This document shows, piece by piece, positions 29,501 to 36,700 of a stretch of DNA of 64,000 nt; the first letter of the stretch is position 1; each line of letters begins with the position of its first letter. Origin of the DNA: Trissonchulus latispiculum (lineage: Eukaryota; Nematoda; Enoplea; Enoplida; Ironidae); assembly GCA_030248195.1 (NCBI GenBank), contig JASAND010028434.1, forward strand, positions 1-64,000. Reading direction: 5' to 3'. The position numbers were made by a program, and so were the translations under genes. The notes under the pieces are model-generated. The model was not told where the DNA came from, ran no database searches, and saw only the letters and a program-made list of their open reading frames with translations.

Positions 29501-29900
29501 AACTCCTGTGGTAACTGAGAAAGCACAGTCTCAGACTGACGCTGCTGCAGTTGAAGGCACCGGCGCAGCTCCTCCGTTGGCAGAAGCAGACTCCGGAGCT
29601 GAGGCTGACACGGCACCGTCGGAAGAGCAACCGTTTCCTGCCGAAAGCGGAGATGATCGGTCGCAGCAACAGCCGTCCATTGGTGCTGGGGAGCCGCAAA
29701 ATACAGTTGAAATGGAAGACAGCAGCACGGCTGTTGGTGTGGTTGAAGGAGCCGACGACAGTGTCAAACCACCGGCGTCTTCCGTCTCTGAACCACCGTC
29801 TGTTAGTGATGAATCTGGTCGGCCGGAGGCGCCTCCAGGAGCCGGATCGACGGAGGAAAGCCTGGAGCCAGATTCAGTGGACTGGGAGGGAGTAGATTAG
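11475..29900 (+). CDS. PNN: Pinin (desmosome/splicing-associated protein), eight exons, 5' end missing
   Basis: Joined exons: 11475-11543, 19793-19858, 21188-21236, 24496-24599, 25096-25174, 28023-28178, 28606-28744, 29206-29900. Every junction has AG acceptor and GT donor and the phase agrees at all seven joins, giving about 451 residues before the TAG. Recognition rests on the Pinin/SDK/memA core: RNRRMFQNVLLGTLQKFR (exon 5), the Glu/Arg-rich coiled coil of exon 6, and FIQTKSKPPIFYLP in exon 7, all in the order found in vertebrate Pinin. Pinin is a nuclear protein known from exon-junction/splicing complexes and from desmosome-linked sites; that role is family knowledge, not seen here. The last exon is acidic (a run of ten Glu) with a basic KRRRRRQR patch and lacks the long Arg/Ser tail of the human protein. 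The initiator exon, expected to encode an N-terminal coiled coil, was not found upstream. Exons 3-8 are secure, the first two less so. Confidence 0.9.
12400..12475. repeat. hAT-like right terminus (GGATCGG type), partner not found
   Basis: Reads, reversed from 12470, TAGTGATGTGGATCGGATCG then GGATCGCC. Same terminus type as the element at 25717. Confidence 0.5.
12620..12653. repeat. 5' terminal hairpin of hairpin-ended element, copy A
   Basis: ATTATGTAGGGGCGC-AATA-GCGCCCC(G)ACATAAT, a 15-bp stem with one mismatch. The rest of this copy continues at 13071-13194 after an insertion. Confidence 0.85.
12654..13070. mobile_element. 417-bp insertion with terminal inverted repeats and 5-bp duplication
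   Basis: Starts CTGGCTTTTCCTA and ends TAGGAAAAAGCCAG, flanked by ATAAT on both sides (12649-12653, 13071-13075). The uninterrupted homologue at 14395-14440 reads CATAATATGGG across the site, giving an empty-site control. The interior is G/C tracts and CGGCTTCGCCGGA. Related interiors lie at 23050-23450. Confidence 0.8.
13071..13194 (+). repeat. Body of hairpin-ended element copy A
   Basis: Matches 14422-14552 almost base for base (GGGTATAAAGGCGTCTGCGC, CTGGAGACAGTGTTGGCC, AAAGTACTCGAGTAGTAC) and stops abruptly at CTACAAGTA where the next element begins. Confidence 0.85.
13197..14393. mobile_element. DNA transposon relic with TA target duplication
   Basis: Inverted ends TATAGCAAGGTTCAC (13195-13209) and GTGAACCTTGCTATA (14381-14395). 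The outer TA may be the mariner-type duplication. The interior has several GTGATTTTTTTTGTGAA / TTCACAAAAAAAATCAC motifs in both orientations (13368-13428, 14003-14030, 14346-14386). No transposase was seen, and the 13532-13810 frame resembles nothing known. Confidence 0.65.
14043..14265 (-). repeat. Inverted copy of G/C-tract repeat 5645-5856
   Basis: Reverse complement of the block with AAAAAGTGGGTGGGGGCTTG and GAGACCTCAAAAACC-type sequence. It lies inside the TA-flanked element. Confidence 0.8.
15180..16080 (+). repeat. ~145-bp tandem array, left arm
   Basis: Successive GTTTTGGTTGGGGGCA starts near 15349, 15493, 15638, 15783 and 15930. Each unit contains AGTGACCAGTGGTCACTA and ATTGACCAGTGGTCAAAC. 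Confidence 0.9.
16438..17149. repeat. Centre of the large palindrome: paired 3'-type hairpins
   Basis: ATGCTCC-TCC-GGAGCAT at 16438-16454 and ATGCTCC-GGA-GGAGCAT at 17133-17149, flanked by ACAAGTAATAAAA / TTTTTATTGTATACTTGT. These match the 3'-end motif of the hairpin-ended family and at 1-100. The spacer 16615-16973 is AT-rich with no recognised content. Confidence 0.7.
17440..18740 (-). repeat. ~145-bp tandem array, right arm
   Basis: Reverse-complement units; TCGATTTACTAT recurs near 17540, 17688, 17829, 18266, 18557 and 18704, with diverged copies between. The array is longer than in the left arm, so the arms are not exact mirror images. Confidence 0.9.
19793..19858 (+). CDS. PNN: Pinin exon 2
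   Basis: Acceptor TTTCATTTAG, donor GTAAGT. In the phase set by both neighbours it reads EIEPGEIVTGTKRWRRGGLT, then Ala plus a split Val. A second open frame in the same exon (SAGDVAVSRL) looks a little like a vertebrate Pinin stretch, but its phase fits neither neighbour, so the EIEPGEIV frame is preferred. Confidence 0.6.
20033..20305. mobile_element. 273-bp hAT-like MITE with perfect 8-bp duplication
   Basis: Flanked by CCTCGAAT at 20025-20032 and 20306-20313. Ends CAGGCCCGCACCCAGG and, reversed, CAAGGCCGCACCCAGG. The interior has GGGGTCTGGGGGG tracts and CGCGCCAAAGGCGCG. It sits in a Pinin intron. Confidence 0.88.
20378..20535 (+). repeat. SINE-like repeat with tRNA-type promoter boxes
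   Basis: TAGCTGGGTTGGCTAGAGC (A-box-like, near 20427) and GGGGATTCGATCC (B-box-like, near 20508) flank CCCTTGCTCAAGGGG. This order, with GGTACCCATTTACCGAC upstream, recalls dispersed SINE or conserved-core repeats of animals. The A-B distance of ~80 bp and lack of a cloverleaf argue against a functional tRNA gene. Confidence 0.5.
20690..20955. repeat. G-tract repeat fragment
   Basis: GGTGGGGAGAGGTCC, TAGTGAGTGGAGGGGG and AAAAAAGTGGGGGCGGGGCC match the G/C-tract family at 6065-6150 and 23630-23700. Confidence 0.6.
21188..21236 (+). CDS. PNN: Pinin exon 3
   Basis: Short 49-nt exon between TGTTTAG and GTTTGT. It reads RRQSEYDDYLDDYDEM, comparable to the Arg-rich then acidic stretch just before the conserved PALQSS region of human Pinin. 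Phase is consistent on both sides. Confidence 0.75.
21515..22880. mobile_element. 1.37-kb foldback element in Pinin intron
   Basis: Arms 21515-22163 and 22208-22880 are reverse complements with minor differences. The outer end TAAAGTCTGACC is mirrored by GGTCAGACTTTA, and the centre AGCTGGTTTTGGCT by AGCCAAAAACCAGCT with 44 bp between. Folded, it would give a ~650-bp duplex. A single half-copy lies at 46260-46812. Confidence 0.88.
23040..23700. repeat. G/C-tract repeat fragment
   Basis: G and C homopolymer runs with CGGCTTCGCCGGA, then GGCGAAGCCG at 23584, and a TATATAGTGAGTGGGG end. Related to the interior of the 417-bp insertion at 12654. Confidence 0.65.
24106..24465. mobile_element. Foldback MITE, TATCAAGAG family
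   Basis: Starts AATATCAAGAGTACATA. The inner arms CCTCTGCACGCTAACGGC (24163) and GCCGTTAGCGTGCAGAGG (24370-24387) are exact inverted repeats continuing into TGACCCCC/GGGGGTCA. The right outer end is diverged. Same family as 26288-26667 and 59174-59791. Confidence 0.7.
24496..24599 (+). CDS. PNN: Pinin exon 4
   Basis: Acceptor TTATTTTAG, donor GTATTA. It reads PAVPSSVTAAPKERKSRDEA followed by a Lys/Glu-rich stretch. The pattern P-A-x-x-S-S-V then K-E-R-x-x-R-D is the conserved entry to the Pinin core. It ends with AG of an Arg codon completed by the next exon. Confidence 0.88.
25096..25174 (+). CDS. PNN: Pinin exon 5 (core motif)
   Basis: Acceptor GTGTTTTAG, donor GTGTGT. It encodes the diagnostic RNRRMFQNVLLGTLQKFR, then VEETKFKEQ. 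This is the best-conserved segment of the family and the strongest single piece of evidence for the gene. Confidence 0.95.
25717..27842. mobile_element. 2.1-kb hAT-like element, 8-bp duplication (7/8), in Pinin intron
   Basis: Flanks CTGGTTAA (25709-25716) and CTGGCTAA (27843-27850). Ends TAGTGATAGATGTGGATC and, reversed, AAGTGATATGGATCGGATC. Subterminal regions are packed with GGATCGGATC-type motifs (25740-25855, 27750-27835). It contains a nested foldback MITE at 26288-26667. No transposase was recognised. Confidence 0.8.
26288..26667. mobile_element. 380-bp foldback MITE, TATCAAGAG family, nested
   Basis: TATCAAGAGTACATAATA at the left and its near reverse complement ending ACTCTTGATA at the right; arms of ~100 bp include CAGCTGGCCAGCT and GGCTTAC/GTAAGCC. 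Confidence 0.85.
28023..28178 (+). CDS. PNN: Pinin exon 6 (coiled-coil core)
   Basis: Exactly 52 codons between CTTTTAG and GTAGGG, phase 0 on both sides. It begins ERRQKEVEQKLEEARKEEEA and continues as a highly charged alpha-helical coiled coil ending RKVMLVEM. This aligns with the Q-K-R-R-x-E-I-E-Q-K-L segment of the vertebrate protein. Confidence 0.95.
28606..28744 (+). CDS. PNN: Pinin exon 7
   Basis: Acceptor TTGTTTCAG, donor GTTTGT. It encodes VNDWEGHMRKLQNFIQTKSK, then PPIFYLP. The W-x-x-H and IxTKxKPxxFYxP pattern is conserved in Pinin. It ends with the first base of a Glu codon. Confidence 0.95.
29206..29900 (+). CDS. PNN: Pinin terminal exon (acidic tail, stop TAG)
   Basis: Acceptor TTTTCTGTAG. 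It starts ELINHRKERLQRDLDD, the end of the conserved core, then becomes low-complexity: a basic KRRRRRQR patch (likely nuclear localisation), ten consecutive Glu around 29437-29466, and a long Ala/Pro/Ser/Glu/Asp tail ending DWEGVD. Base composition is visibly GC-richer than the AT-rich surroundings, as expected of coding DNA. Open frames on the opposite strand here are shadows. Confidence 0.92.
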
Positions 29901-30388
29901 AGACTGAGATTAACTTCTTCGCTTCAGGGAAATGATAGCTCTGTAGCTTCTAAGATTTATCCCCTTTTGTTAAAAGTTGTTTGCACTAAAGAAAAATTTA
30001 GCACGAATTCTAAGCTATTTTATTTAAAAAATTATAGAACCTGACCCATTTTTATAGTGTTATTGTGTTCCTGGTTTTATACAAATTTTCGGTTGCAGGG
30101 AGCTAAATGAGTGGAGTAGCAATATTAGAGCGGAAAACATTGTTAAGTATACGAAGATCTATTGTTAATGTTTCGTTTTATATGTGCTGTATTTTTGAAG
30201 CCTTTCTAGCACTTCTTCCTTGCAGTGGCCTGACCTGATCTGGAGCAGAAGAAAGAAGAATCCTAACATATTTTGTTTTAATTATTCAGTTATTTGTATA
30301 TCATGCGCTTTGATTTTCAGTTTTAGGTAGTGTTTGTGGTTTGTTCCAGACAAACATAACATAATATACGTGTCGTGTTTTTTCTTAT

Positions 30389-30394
30389 ATTAAA
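30389..30394 (+). promoter_or_regulatory. Candidate poly(A) signal ATTAAA of Pinin
   Basis: ATTAAA about 490 bp after the stop codon, followed by GT/T-rich sequence (GGAGTTGTTTTGTGG). It is the best candidate seen in the 3' flank; no AATAAA was noticed between stop and here. Confidence 0.35.
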
Positions 30395-30599
30395 GTTGGA
30401 GTTGTTTTGTGGTAAGAATTGTAGAGTAGCGCTAGGCTACGTTTGGACCAAAAGGAAGCAGAGATAAACTTTAGGGCAATGTCTACCCCAGGCAGAAGTT
30501 TACTAAGGCCTTACTATATAGTTAACTTGTCATTGACTAATATCTAATATGAACAGTGCAAAAGTATTTTGTGAGTGCCAGTTGTGACGGTTCGCAGCG

Positions 30600-30730
30600 G
30601 AGTGGTTACTCTTACTCAAATTTTTCCGGCATCGGCAAAATCAATCCGGATCGGATCTGTAGGCCTGTCGTATCGGCTTGGATCGGATAGCCTGAGTAAG
30701 TCGGATTGGCGATCCGGCTAGATTCCATTC
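30600..30730. repeat. hAT-like subterminal fragment
   Basis: AATCAATCCGGATCGGATCT and GTCGGATTGGCGATCCGG match 25745-25850 in order and orientation, just downstream of Pinin. A matching far end was not identified. Confidence 0.55.
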
Positions 30731-31075
30731 ATTCCGTAAGTGTTACCAAACACGACTTTAGTTATATTATCTGGTGCTCAAACTGCTCTGAACAATATAC
30801 AATCTTTCAATATGTGTTCGCACTTTTAATAAACAGAAGCTTGTTTAATTCTTGCCTACAACATTATATGCGATCCTGACCACTTTCATAAAATTTTTGC
30901 AAGTTTGCAGGCGCAACTAAAAAGTACCTGCACTTGAATCGCAAGCTCGAAGTGTCAGTGTTTCATAAAACCAAGAGTCCATGATTTTCTTCTATATATT
31001 AGAAGAAGAGTAAACCACTAGAGGGCTCCTCTTCTTGGCATTGCGTAACGGTGCTCCGATCACAATACGCGAATG

Positions 31076-31500
31076 TTCCCCCGTTTGGGGGGGGGTCGCC
31101 AAATCATACCCCCTCCCCGTTTGGTGGGGGGGTAGGCAGGCTGATTCTGGCTTTTGAAAAAGGGTCCCCGTTTGGGGGGGGGTCGACACAGGAGGTCCCC
31201 GCTTGGTGGGGGGGTATGCAAAAGGGGTCCCCGTTTGGGGGGGGGGTCACAAAAGTGGTCCCCGTTTGGGGGGGTCGCCAACAGCCAAACAGAATGAGCC
31301 AAACTTAGCCTGCTTGAACGACCCCCCCCCAAACGGGGACCCATTTTCGAATAGAACAAAAACTACCGTACTCCTCTGCTCTACCCCCCCCCCCCAAACG
31401 GAGGGGGTTTTCTGCAATCTGATTGGCTGTTGGCTACCCCCCCCCCACCAAACGGGGACCTCTTTTTGGCTACCCTCCCCCACCAAACGGAGGGGGGTAT
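31076..31500. repeat. CCCCGTTTGGGGGG array in both orientations
   Basis: Six units CCCCGTTTGG-Gn spaced about 30 bp on the plus strand (from about 31078, 31107, 31166, 31197, 31228, 31260), then four inverted (CCCCCCAAACGGGG, from about 31320, 31384, 31436, 31470). Long G runs on both strands could form quadruplexes. Pro/Gly-rich open frames here are artefacts. Confidence 0.9.
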
Positions 31501-33164
31501 GCGATGTGTAGTGCTTACAGTGAAATCAAACTTATAAATTTATTGGTTCAGGCCTCGAAAGTAGCTGCACTGAATTTTGAGCACTAGCAGCGGTGCGAAC
31601 AGGCGAGGAGACTCTGGGTCACCTCTTAGATCCTTCAGATCAAGTAGCCTGGTTTTGGTCTACCCAATCTGGGATTTGTCCGCGTTAGACCGTGAGTTCG
31701 AACCTCCAAGCTCCGGTTTCCGTTCAAGGTCAATACAGGCCTCGTGAGCAACTGTTTAGCAGAAGCCCACCTTCTGGAATCTTTAATTTGCGATCACAAC
31801 TTTCAAAGCCAACTGAACTACTAAACAAGACTGGATGCCACACTGATAAATCCTGCCTAAGATTCTAATCAAACCTACTCTATACCGTAAGATCCTATTA
31901 GAAAGAACCACAGAACCTATAAATTTTAGGGTTTAATGTACAAGAGTTATAGGCAGACGAAATAGAAATGATAAGATACAGACCGTAGCTAATGTAGATA
32001 AGTAGATACAGCACAAGAATCATCAACTGTCCAAACTAATACAAAATATAACAAACAGTACTGAATACTGGACTGGAATGATAAACTAAACACAAGATAT
32101 TACTAAACTGCAAACGAATATTAAATAACTTCAATAAACGCACACAGACAAACACAGCTAATAATTGGTTCCTAAAGCTCGTACCTGGTTATTTAAATCT
32201 AAACTTTGAGAATTAGACCTAACTAATGCCTATACCTAACCAGCAGTCTGATATATAAATTATCCCAACAAAGAAACTTTGATCTAATCGGACGATCTGA
32301 TCGACTGCTGATGGAGAAATGTTGCTCACAAGATAAGTTTACAGAACTTTAAATTTTGCATAAACTAGAAAGTTTAATAAAATTCTCCCGAATTCAGTTG
32401 AAAGAAAGGACTAGCTTGCTTTTTTAGGAACGTAAAAATTTAACCATTACTGTATATGCACTACAAAACCTATGAAACAGGAAACAAAATTCTTTCTTCA
32501 AGTATAAACTTAAACACGGTATAGCCATTTGATGGCTCTCAACATAGGTATTGCAATGTATGACATGACATTCTTTGGATTTCAGTTATCTGGGTAGAAA
32601 AGGCCGAGGCCGGCCACTGATGTCTACTTGGCAAAGTAATAGTGCCCACCTCTTAGTGATGGCCACAGTCTCATAGCGACTGTCCACCCTCTGACTCCGG
32701 ATTGGAATCCAGTTGGACCTTTGCTCACATTTGCACGGAGGACTACACTAGCAAAGTTCCTTTAACCGTTATATCTTGATGCTAAGTAATTTAAATCCGT
32801 GGCGTTTGATGGTTAATGTGCTGATCAGGGGGTGTGTCTTTGATGCATCCTCTGCAAGTAGTCAGCAGCATAGAACCTTATTTTGTGATTTGACTGAGAG
32901 CAGAAATAGGAGAGTGGGAAAGGTGCTGGTGTGTCTGTTTCTGTTGCTCAGTCAAACGTATGTATTGTTATCAGGCAAGACCATATTTATTTTGCTTGTA
33001 CACGACATATTTACAATCGTTGGCACCAACCTCAAATTTAGTCAGAAGGTTTCTGTTTTATCTTGCAATAGAAATTTGCGACATGTGTGAGCGTGTTTAC
33101 AGAGTGCAATATACGTAGTTTAATTATATCCCAAGTTGGAAGCTCTGAAACATTTTAGGTGTGA
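31501..33164. other. AT-rich DNA, weak tRNA-like motif, few hairpins
   Basis: GTGAGTTCGAACCTCC at about 31690 resembles a B-box, but the arms do not fold as a tRNA. Hairpin ACAGTC...GACTGT at 32665-32683. No gene recognised. Confidence 0.4.
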
Positions 33165-33840
33165 TTGTGATGTCCGAGGCCATGGAGGGTGAAAAAGGTC
33201 CCCCTGTGTCTGATGGGCATCAGAATCAGCACAGTTAAAACTTAAAATTAAATCACATTTTTTAGATTTATGAGAGCACACCCTCCTAACAGACCGTATG
33301 TTTCCTACTATCCTGTCTTAGTGCTCGCTTTCCCACCGACTCCATTTCTGCAGCCACACTTTTTCCCCAATTGCCTTTCGAGCGGTCTTTCAGTTCAGTT
33401 TTCAGCCTACCTAGTTGCTATTGCCATGCGGGGGGCAGCTGCAATCGGAAATACGAATGTAGCTGCCTTGGGAGTGATTGAAATAACCGTACGGTAGCTT
33501 GCTCGGGATCACGTTTTCTGTCCGTGATCTTCTTCTCTCCGTCTCTTGACTGCGGTCTGCGGGGAGGACCACTTAGGGGCCGCAGTGCGTGCCTAATAGT
33601 GGTGGGCCATTTGCAAAAAAAACAAAGAAACTTTGACAGTAAACCTTAACAGAACTTGAACTTTGTTTAGTGTATCGAGGGGGTCCTCCTATATGCGTGT
33701 GGTGTCCTATATGCTTTTAATTTAAGGATGCAGTCAATATCGCACAGTTTCCACCCTTCCCGGGCTCTAAATATTAGTTCTGACTGCCCACTCGGCAGAC
33801 AGCCAGACGCTAATATCCTACTTCCTGCCTAAGGAAGCGG
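33165..33840. repeat. Hairpin cluster 1
   Basis: TCTGATG-GG-CATCAGA (33209-33224), GATCACG...CGTGATC (33507-33529), ACTGCGG...CCGCAGT (33549-33586), CTGCC-CACTC-GGCAG (33784-33798), CTTCCT...AGGAAG (33821-33837). Stems differ in sequence, so these are not copies of one repeat. No coding signal. Confidence 0.7.
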
Positions 33841-34016
33841 CCACCGGTCAATTCGCACGTTTTAAGAAGTTTCAAGGGCTTTTAGATTTCCCCAAAAGTT
33901 AATATTTAGCCTGTAGGAATTTAAGGAAAAAAGCACAAGAAACAATTGAAAGATACACAGTGAACTGATATTTTCTAGAGTTTGAAACAAATGTTTGATC
34001 TTCTTTCTTTCTTAGA

Positions 34017-34530
34017 GGGAATTCCCACTCAGCCCAGAACCGAAAGTTTGGTAGCCTTGAAACAGGCTCTCAGGGCCGAGAAGCGGCAGAATTTCGCTAA
34101 GGACAGCAGATCGTCGTCTTTGAGGGAGCAAGCCTCAACCAGGGGGATCGGCAGTGCACTGGCAAAGACAAGTTCTGGTAAAACGGGTGTCGGATAAATC
34201 ACCCTCAAGGCAAGTCTGATGGAGGGTGTCGGACAAATCACCCTATAGTCCAGATTACGACGAAGTGCACTCCGTCCTGCCCTGGTAGACTGTTTATCCC
34301 GATTTCTAAAAGTCTACAGACGTGTTACCAAAGCACCTTCGGGAAATTCAGAGAGAGCTGGAGAGCGAAGATCTAGATAGTCCAGGGGGAACGTCGAGGC
34401 TCCACACACTGGATAATTGAGAGCAGGATGAGAGAGACAGGAATCTTGATCAGGGCAGCAGAACCAGTGAATCAAGGCTAAGCAGAATCAGCTCCAGGAG
34501 AGCCCGAAGATCCAGGCAGGCCAGGTGAGG
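34017..34530 (+). pseudogene. Possible decayed charged/Arg-Ser-rich coding remnant
   Basis: After a good acceptor-like TTCTTTCTTTCTTAG the frame reads EGIPTQPRTESLVALKQALR on to a stop at 34196. After frame changes and stops there is PDYDEVHSV, LREIQRELESEDLDSPGG and an Arg/Ser-rich stretch (SRLSRISSRRARRSR). It may be a dead retroelement gag or a host exon. No recognised family. Confidence 0.3.
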
Positions 34531-34572
34531 CAGGTGGCGCTAGGTTCAACCTGAATCAAATGGGTTAAAATC

Positions 34573-34967
34573 GTTAGGATCTTTCAGAGAAAGATCCTAA
34601 CACGATATTTCCTGGGTCCAGGAATGATCCCTAAGAAGCTGAGACGGAAAGTTTGAAAGGTGAGTAAAATTGTGTAAAAGTTTGAGAGTTCGTTCTGTGG
34701 TTAAAAATGGAGAAAATTTTGGTTGAAAGTAAAGTTTGGGGACTTTTGGGAGAGTTCCCAAAAGTCCAAGCTTCTCAGTGGATTTCCTTTCGGAAATCCA
34801 CGCGACCCAGGTAATATCTTAGCAGATATTACAAATCAGAATCATTTACAGACAATAGTAATTCAATTTAAATTAACGGGTGATTCTCAAGGGAATATTT
34901 TAGAAAAGGACCTCTGGGTCCTGTAAAAATCTCAGAAGCGATTCCCAGAAAAAGAGGGAAATCGCCT
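34573..34967. repeat. Hairpin array 2a: six hairpins in 400 bp
   Basis: GTTAGGATCTTTC/GAAAGATCCTAAC (34573-34601, 13 bp), GGACTTTTGGGA/TCCCAAAAGTCC (34740-34767, 12 bp), GTGGATTTCC/GGAAATCCAC (34778-34801, 10 bp), GTAATATCT/AGATATTAC (34811-34832, 9 bp), AGGACC/GGTCCT (34907-34922), GCGATT-CCC/GGG-AAATCGC (about 34938-34964). Most loops are 3-4 nt and the stems unrelated. Confidence 0.9.
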
Positions 34968-35069
34968 TTAAAAAACTAGATAATTGAAAGAAAAGAAAGG
35001 GGGGAAACCCTAAGGTGGGACGTAAGCCTAAACCCCCCTTCAAATCTAAGAACCCCAGAAAATTGACGA

Positions 35070-35549
35070 GGGGCTAGTGTTAATATACTAGCCCCATTCC
35101 GGTGTGGGGGAGAATTTGGGCATAGTGACGCCCTATTATGTAGAAAACAGGGGGGAGTGAAGGGAGAGGCCAAAATGCGGCCGTACAGTTCGGAAGACGA
35201 GCAAAGATAATCAATAGAACAGCCGCTAATTCGGAATCCGCTAATCCGCTAGTTCGGAAGACGAGGTAAGACTGAAGTGCAAAACAAGTCTACCTGTCAA
35301 TCACGACAGTTTCGGCAATCATTTGTCTGATTGGCCGAAATTGTCCTCCGCGCAAAAAGGCGCGCACTAAATGATTCTGATTGGGTCATACTTAGTGTAA
35401 TCATAAAATAACTTTAGGCGGGCTCTCAAGTGTTTACGTTAGATGGGAAAGGGCAATTAAACTAATCCCTTTCCCCTATTGTAAAATTAATGGAAAAGAT
35501 TAACACAAACGCACTCAGGCGAGAAATTGACACTACGTTAATTTCTCGC
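35070..35549. repeat. Hairpin array 2b
   Basis: GGGGCTAGT/ACTAGCCCC (35070-35095), GACAGTTTCGGC/GCCGAAATTGTC with an inner AATC/GATT extension (35305-35345), GGGAAAGGG/CCCTTTCCC (35445-35475), GCGAGAAATT/AATTTCTCGC (35519-35549). No reading frame of note spans the region. Confidence 0.9.
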
Positions 35550-35775
35550 TTAAAGAGAAAAACAAGACATTACACCACTAAAACCTGGACCAGGGGGTCC
35601 CCCCAACTAAGACTTATTAGACTGCTGATTAGGTAGGTAAAATAATTAATTAATTATTAGTAGGTACGAGCCTTTCACAGAATACAAACTACACAATACA
35701 AAACACAACAATTAAGTAGCTAAGACATGAATTAAAATTAAAACTTTTTCTCAGTTCCCCTCTTTTTTCTTTTGC

Positions 35776-36172
35776 CTTTGAGTCTCAGCCGAGCTGGACT
35801 CAAAGAGCGGAGAATTTGTACAGTTACAAAAGTATCACATCTGTTACTCCAAATTGGCAATAAGGGGAGACATAAAAGTCTTCCCTTAAATTACAAAACC
35901 AAAACTTTGCAAATGAAAAAAACTTGAAAAGAATTCCACACTAGCTAAGCAAAAACTAGTTAAGTTCAGTGAAAGGGTAAGCCGAGCTTCCCTTTTGCTT
36001 TAAAACCAATAAAAACCAACTTAATTAAACTTTAAACTTAATTAACTTAACTTTCATTAATTAATTAGCTAGAATATGGATTAACTTAATTAAATATAAA
36101 CTTTAATTAAGCTTAAAATGAAGTTTAAACTATTAATGATCGCAATACTTGAGGGACGAGCCGAGCTCTCCC
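35776..36172. repeat. Three hairpins with shared CGA triloop
   Basis: 35776-35805: CTTTGAGTC-T-CAGC-CGA-GCTG-GACTCAAAG. 35972-35995: AAAGGG-T-AAGC-CGA-GCTT-CCCTTT. 36153-36172: GGGA-C-GAGC-CGA-GCTC-TCCC. All have an outer stem, one bulged pyrimidine on the 5' side, a 4-bp inner stem xAGC/GCTx and a CGA loop. The x pair is C-G, A-T and G-C, and the outer stems are entirely different yet fully paired. A plain hairpin TAAGGGGAGAC/GTCTTCCCTTA lies between them (35861-35888). Confidence 0.9.
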
Positions 36173-36700
36173 GGTTAGGTCAGAAAATCGAGCATAACGC
36201 AAGATCGAACCACAGAAGCACCAATTATTTTGGGCTTATTTTAAAGAGGAAGACCTGCTGAATTTGTTTATAAAAGTTTTAACCTAATTATTGATGTTGA
36301 TTAACATATAACTTTAATTAAAAACACTAGGACCACCCAAGTCTGGAGGCCAACTTGAACTTCAGTATGTGGCTTGTAAATCAGCTTGTAAAATGAAAAC
36401 GAACCACAGAAAGGGTAAATATTTTTGGATATTCTGAAAGAGCAAAGCTTGCTGGTTTTAATGATATAAAAATTATACTAATTAGTGATGCTAATTAGCG
36501 AGTAATTAAGCGAAAACCGCTGATATGGACAAAACTTGAAGGTGACTTTGTAATCTCCGTATGAAGTTTGAAAATGGTTTGTAAAATTAGAACGAACCAC
36601 AGAATGGGTTGTTATTCTTTCATAAATCGTATGAGCAGGTCTCAACCTATTCAGATATAACAAACTTTGACTGCATTTCGACGTACAGTGAGCGAACACT
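36173..36700. repeat. Diverged ~195-bp repeats with GAACCACAGAA
   Basis: CGAACCACAGAA-type motifs at about 36209, 36403 and 36593 (also 31908), each followed ~40 bp later by a GAGCA/AGAGGAAG...CTGCTG-like segment. No coding frame resembles a known protein. Confidence 0.5.

Noticed and set aside
29280..29767. Minus-strand frames opposite the Pinin tail
   Set aside because: Low-complexity shadows of the GC-rich coding exon.
31051..31511. Pro/Gly-rich proteins on both strands
   Set aside because: Translations of the CCCCGTTTGGGGGG array.
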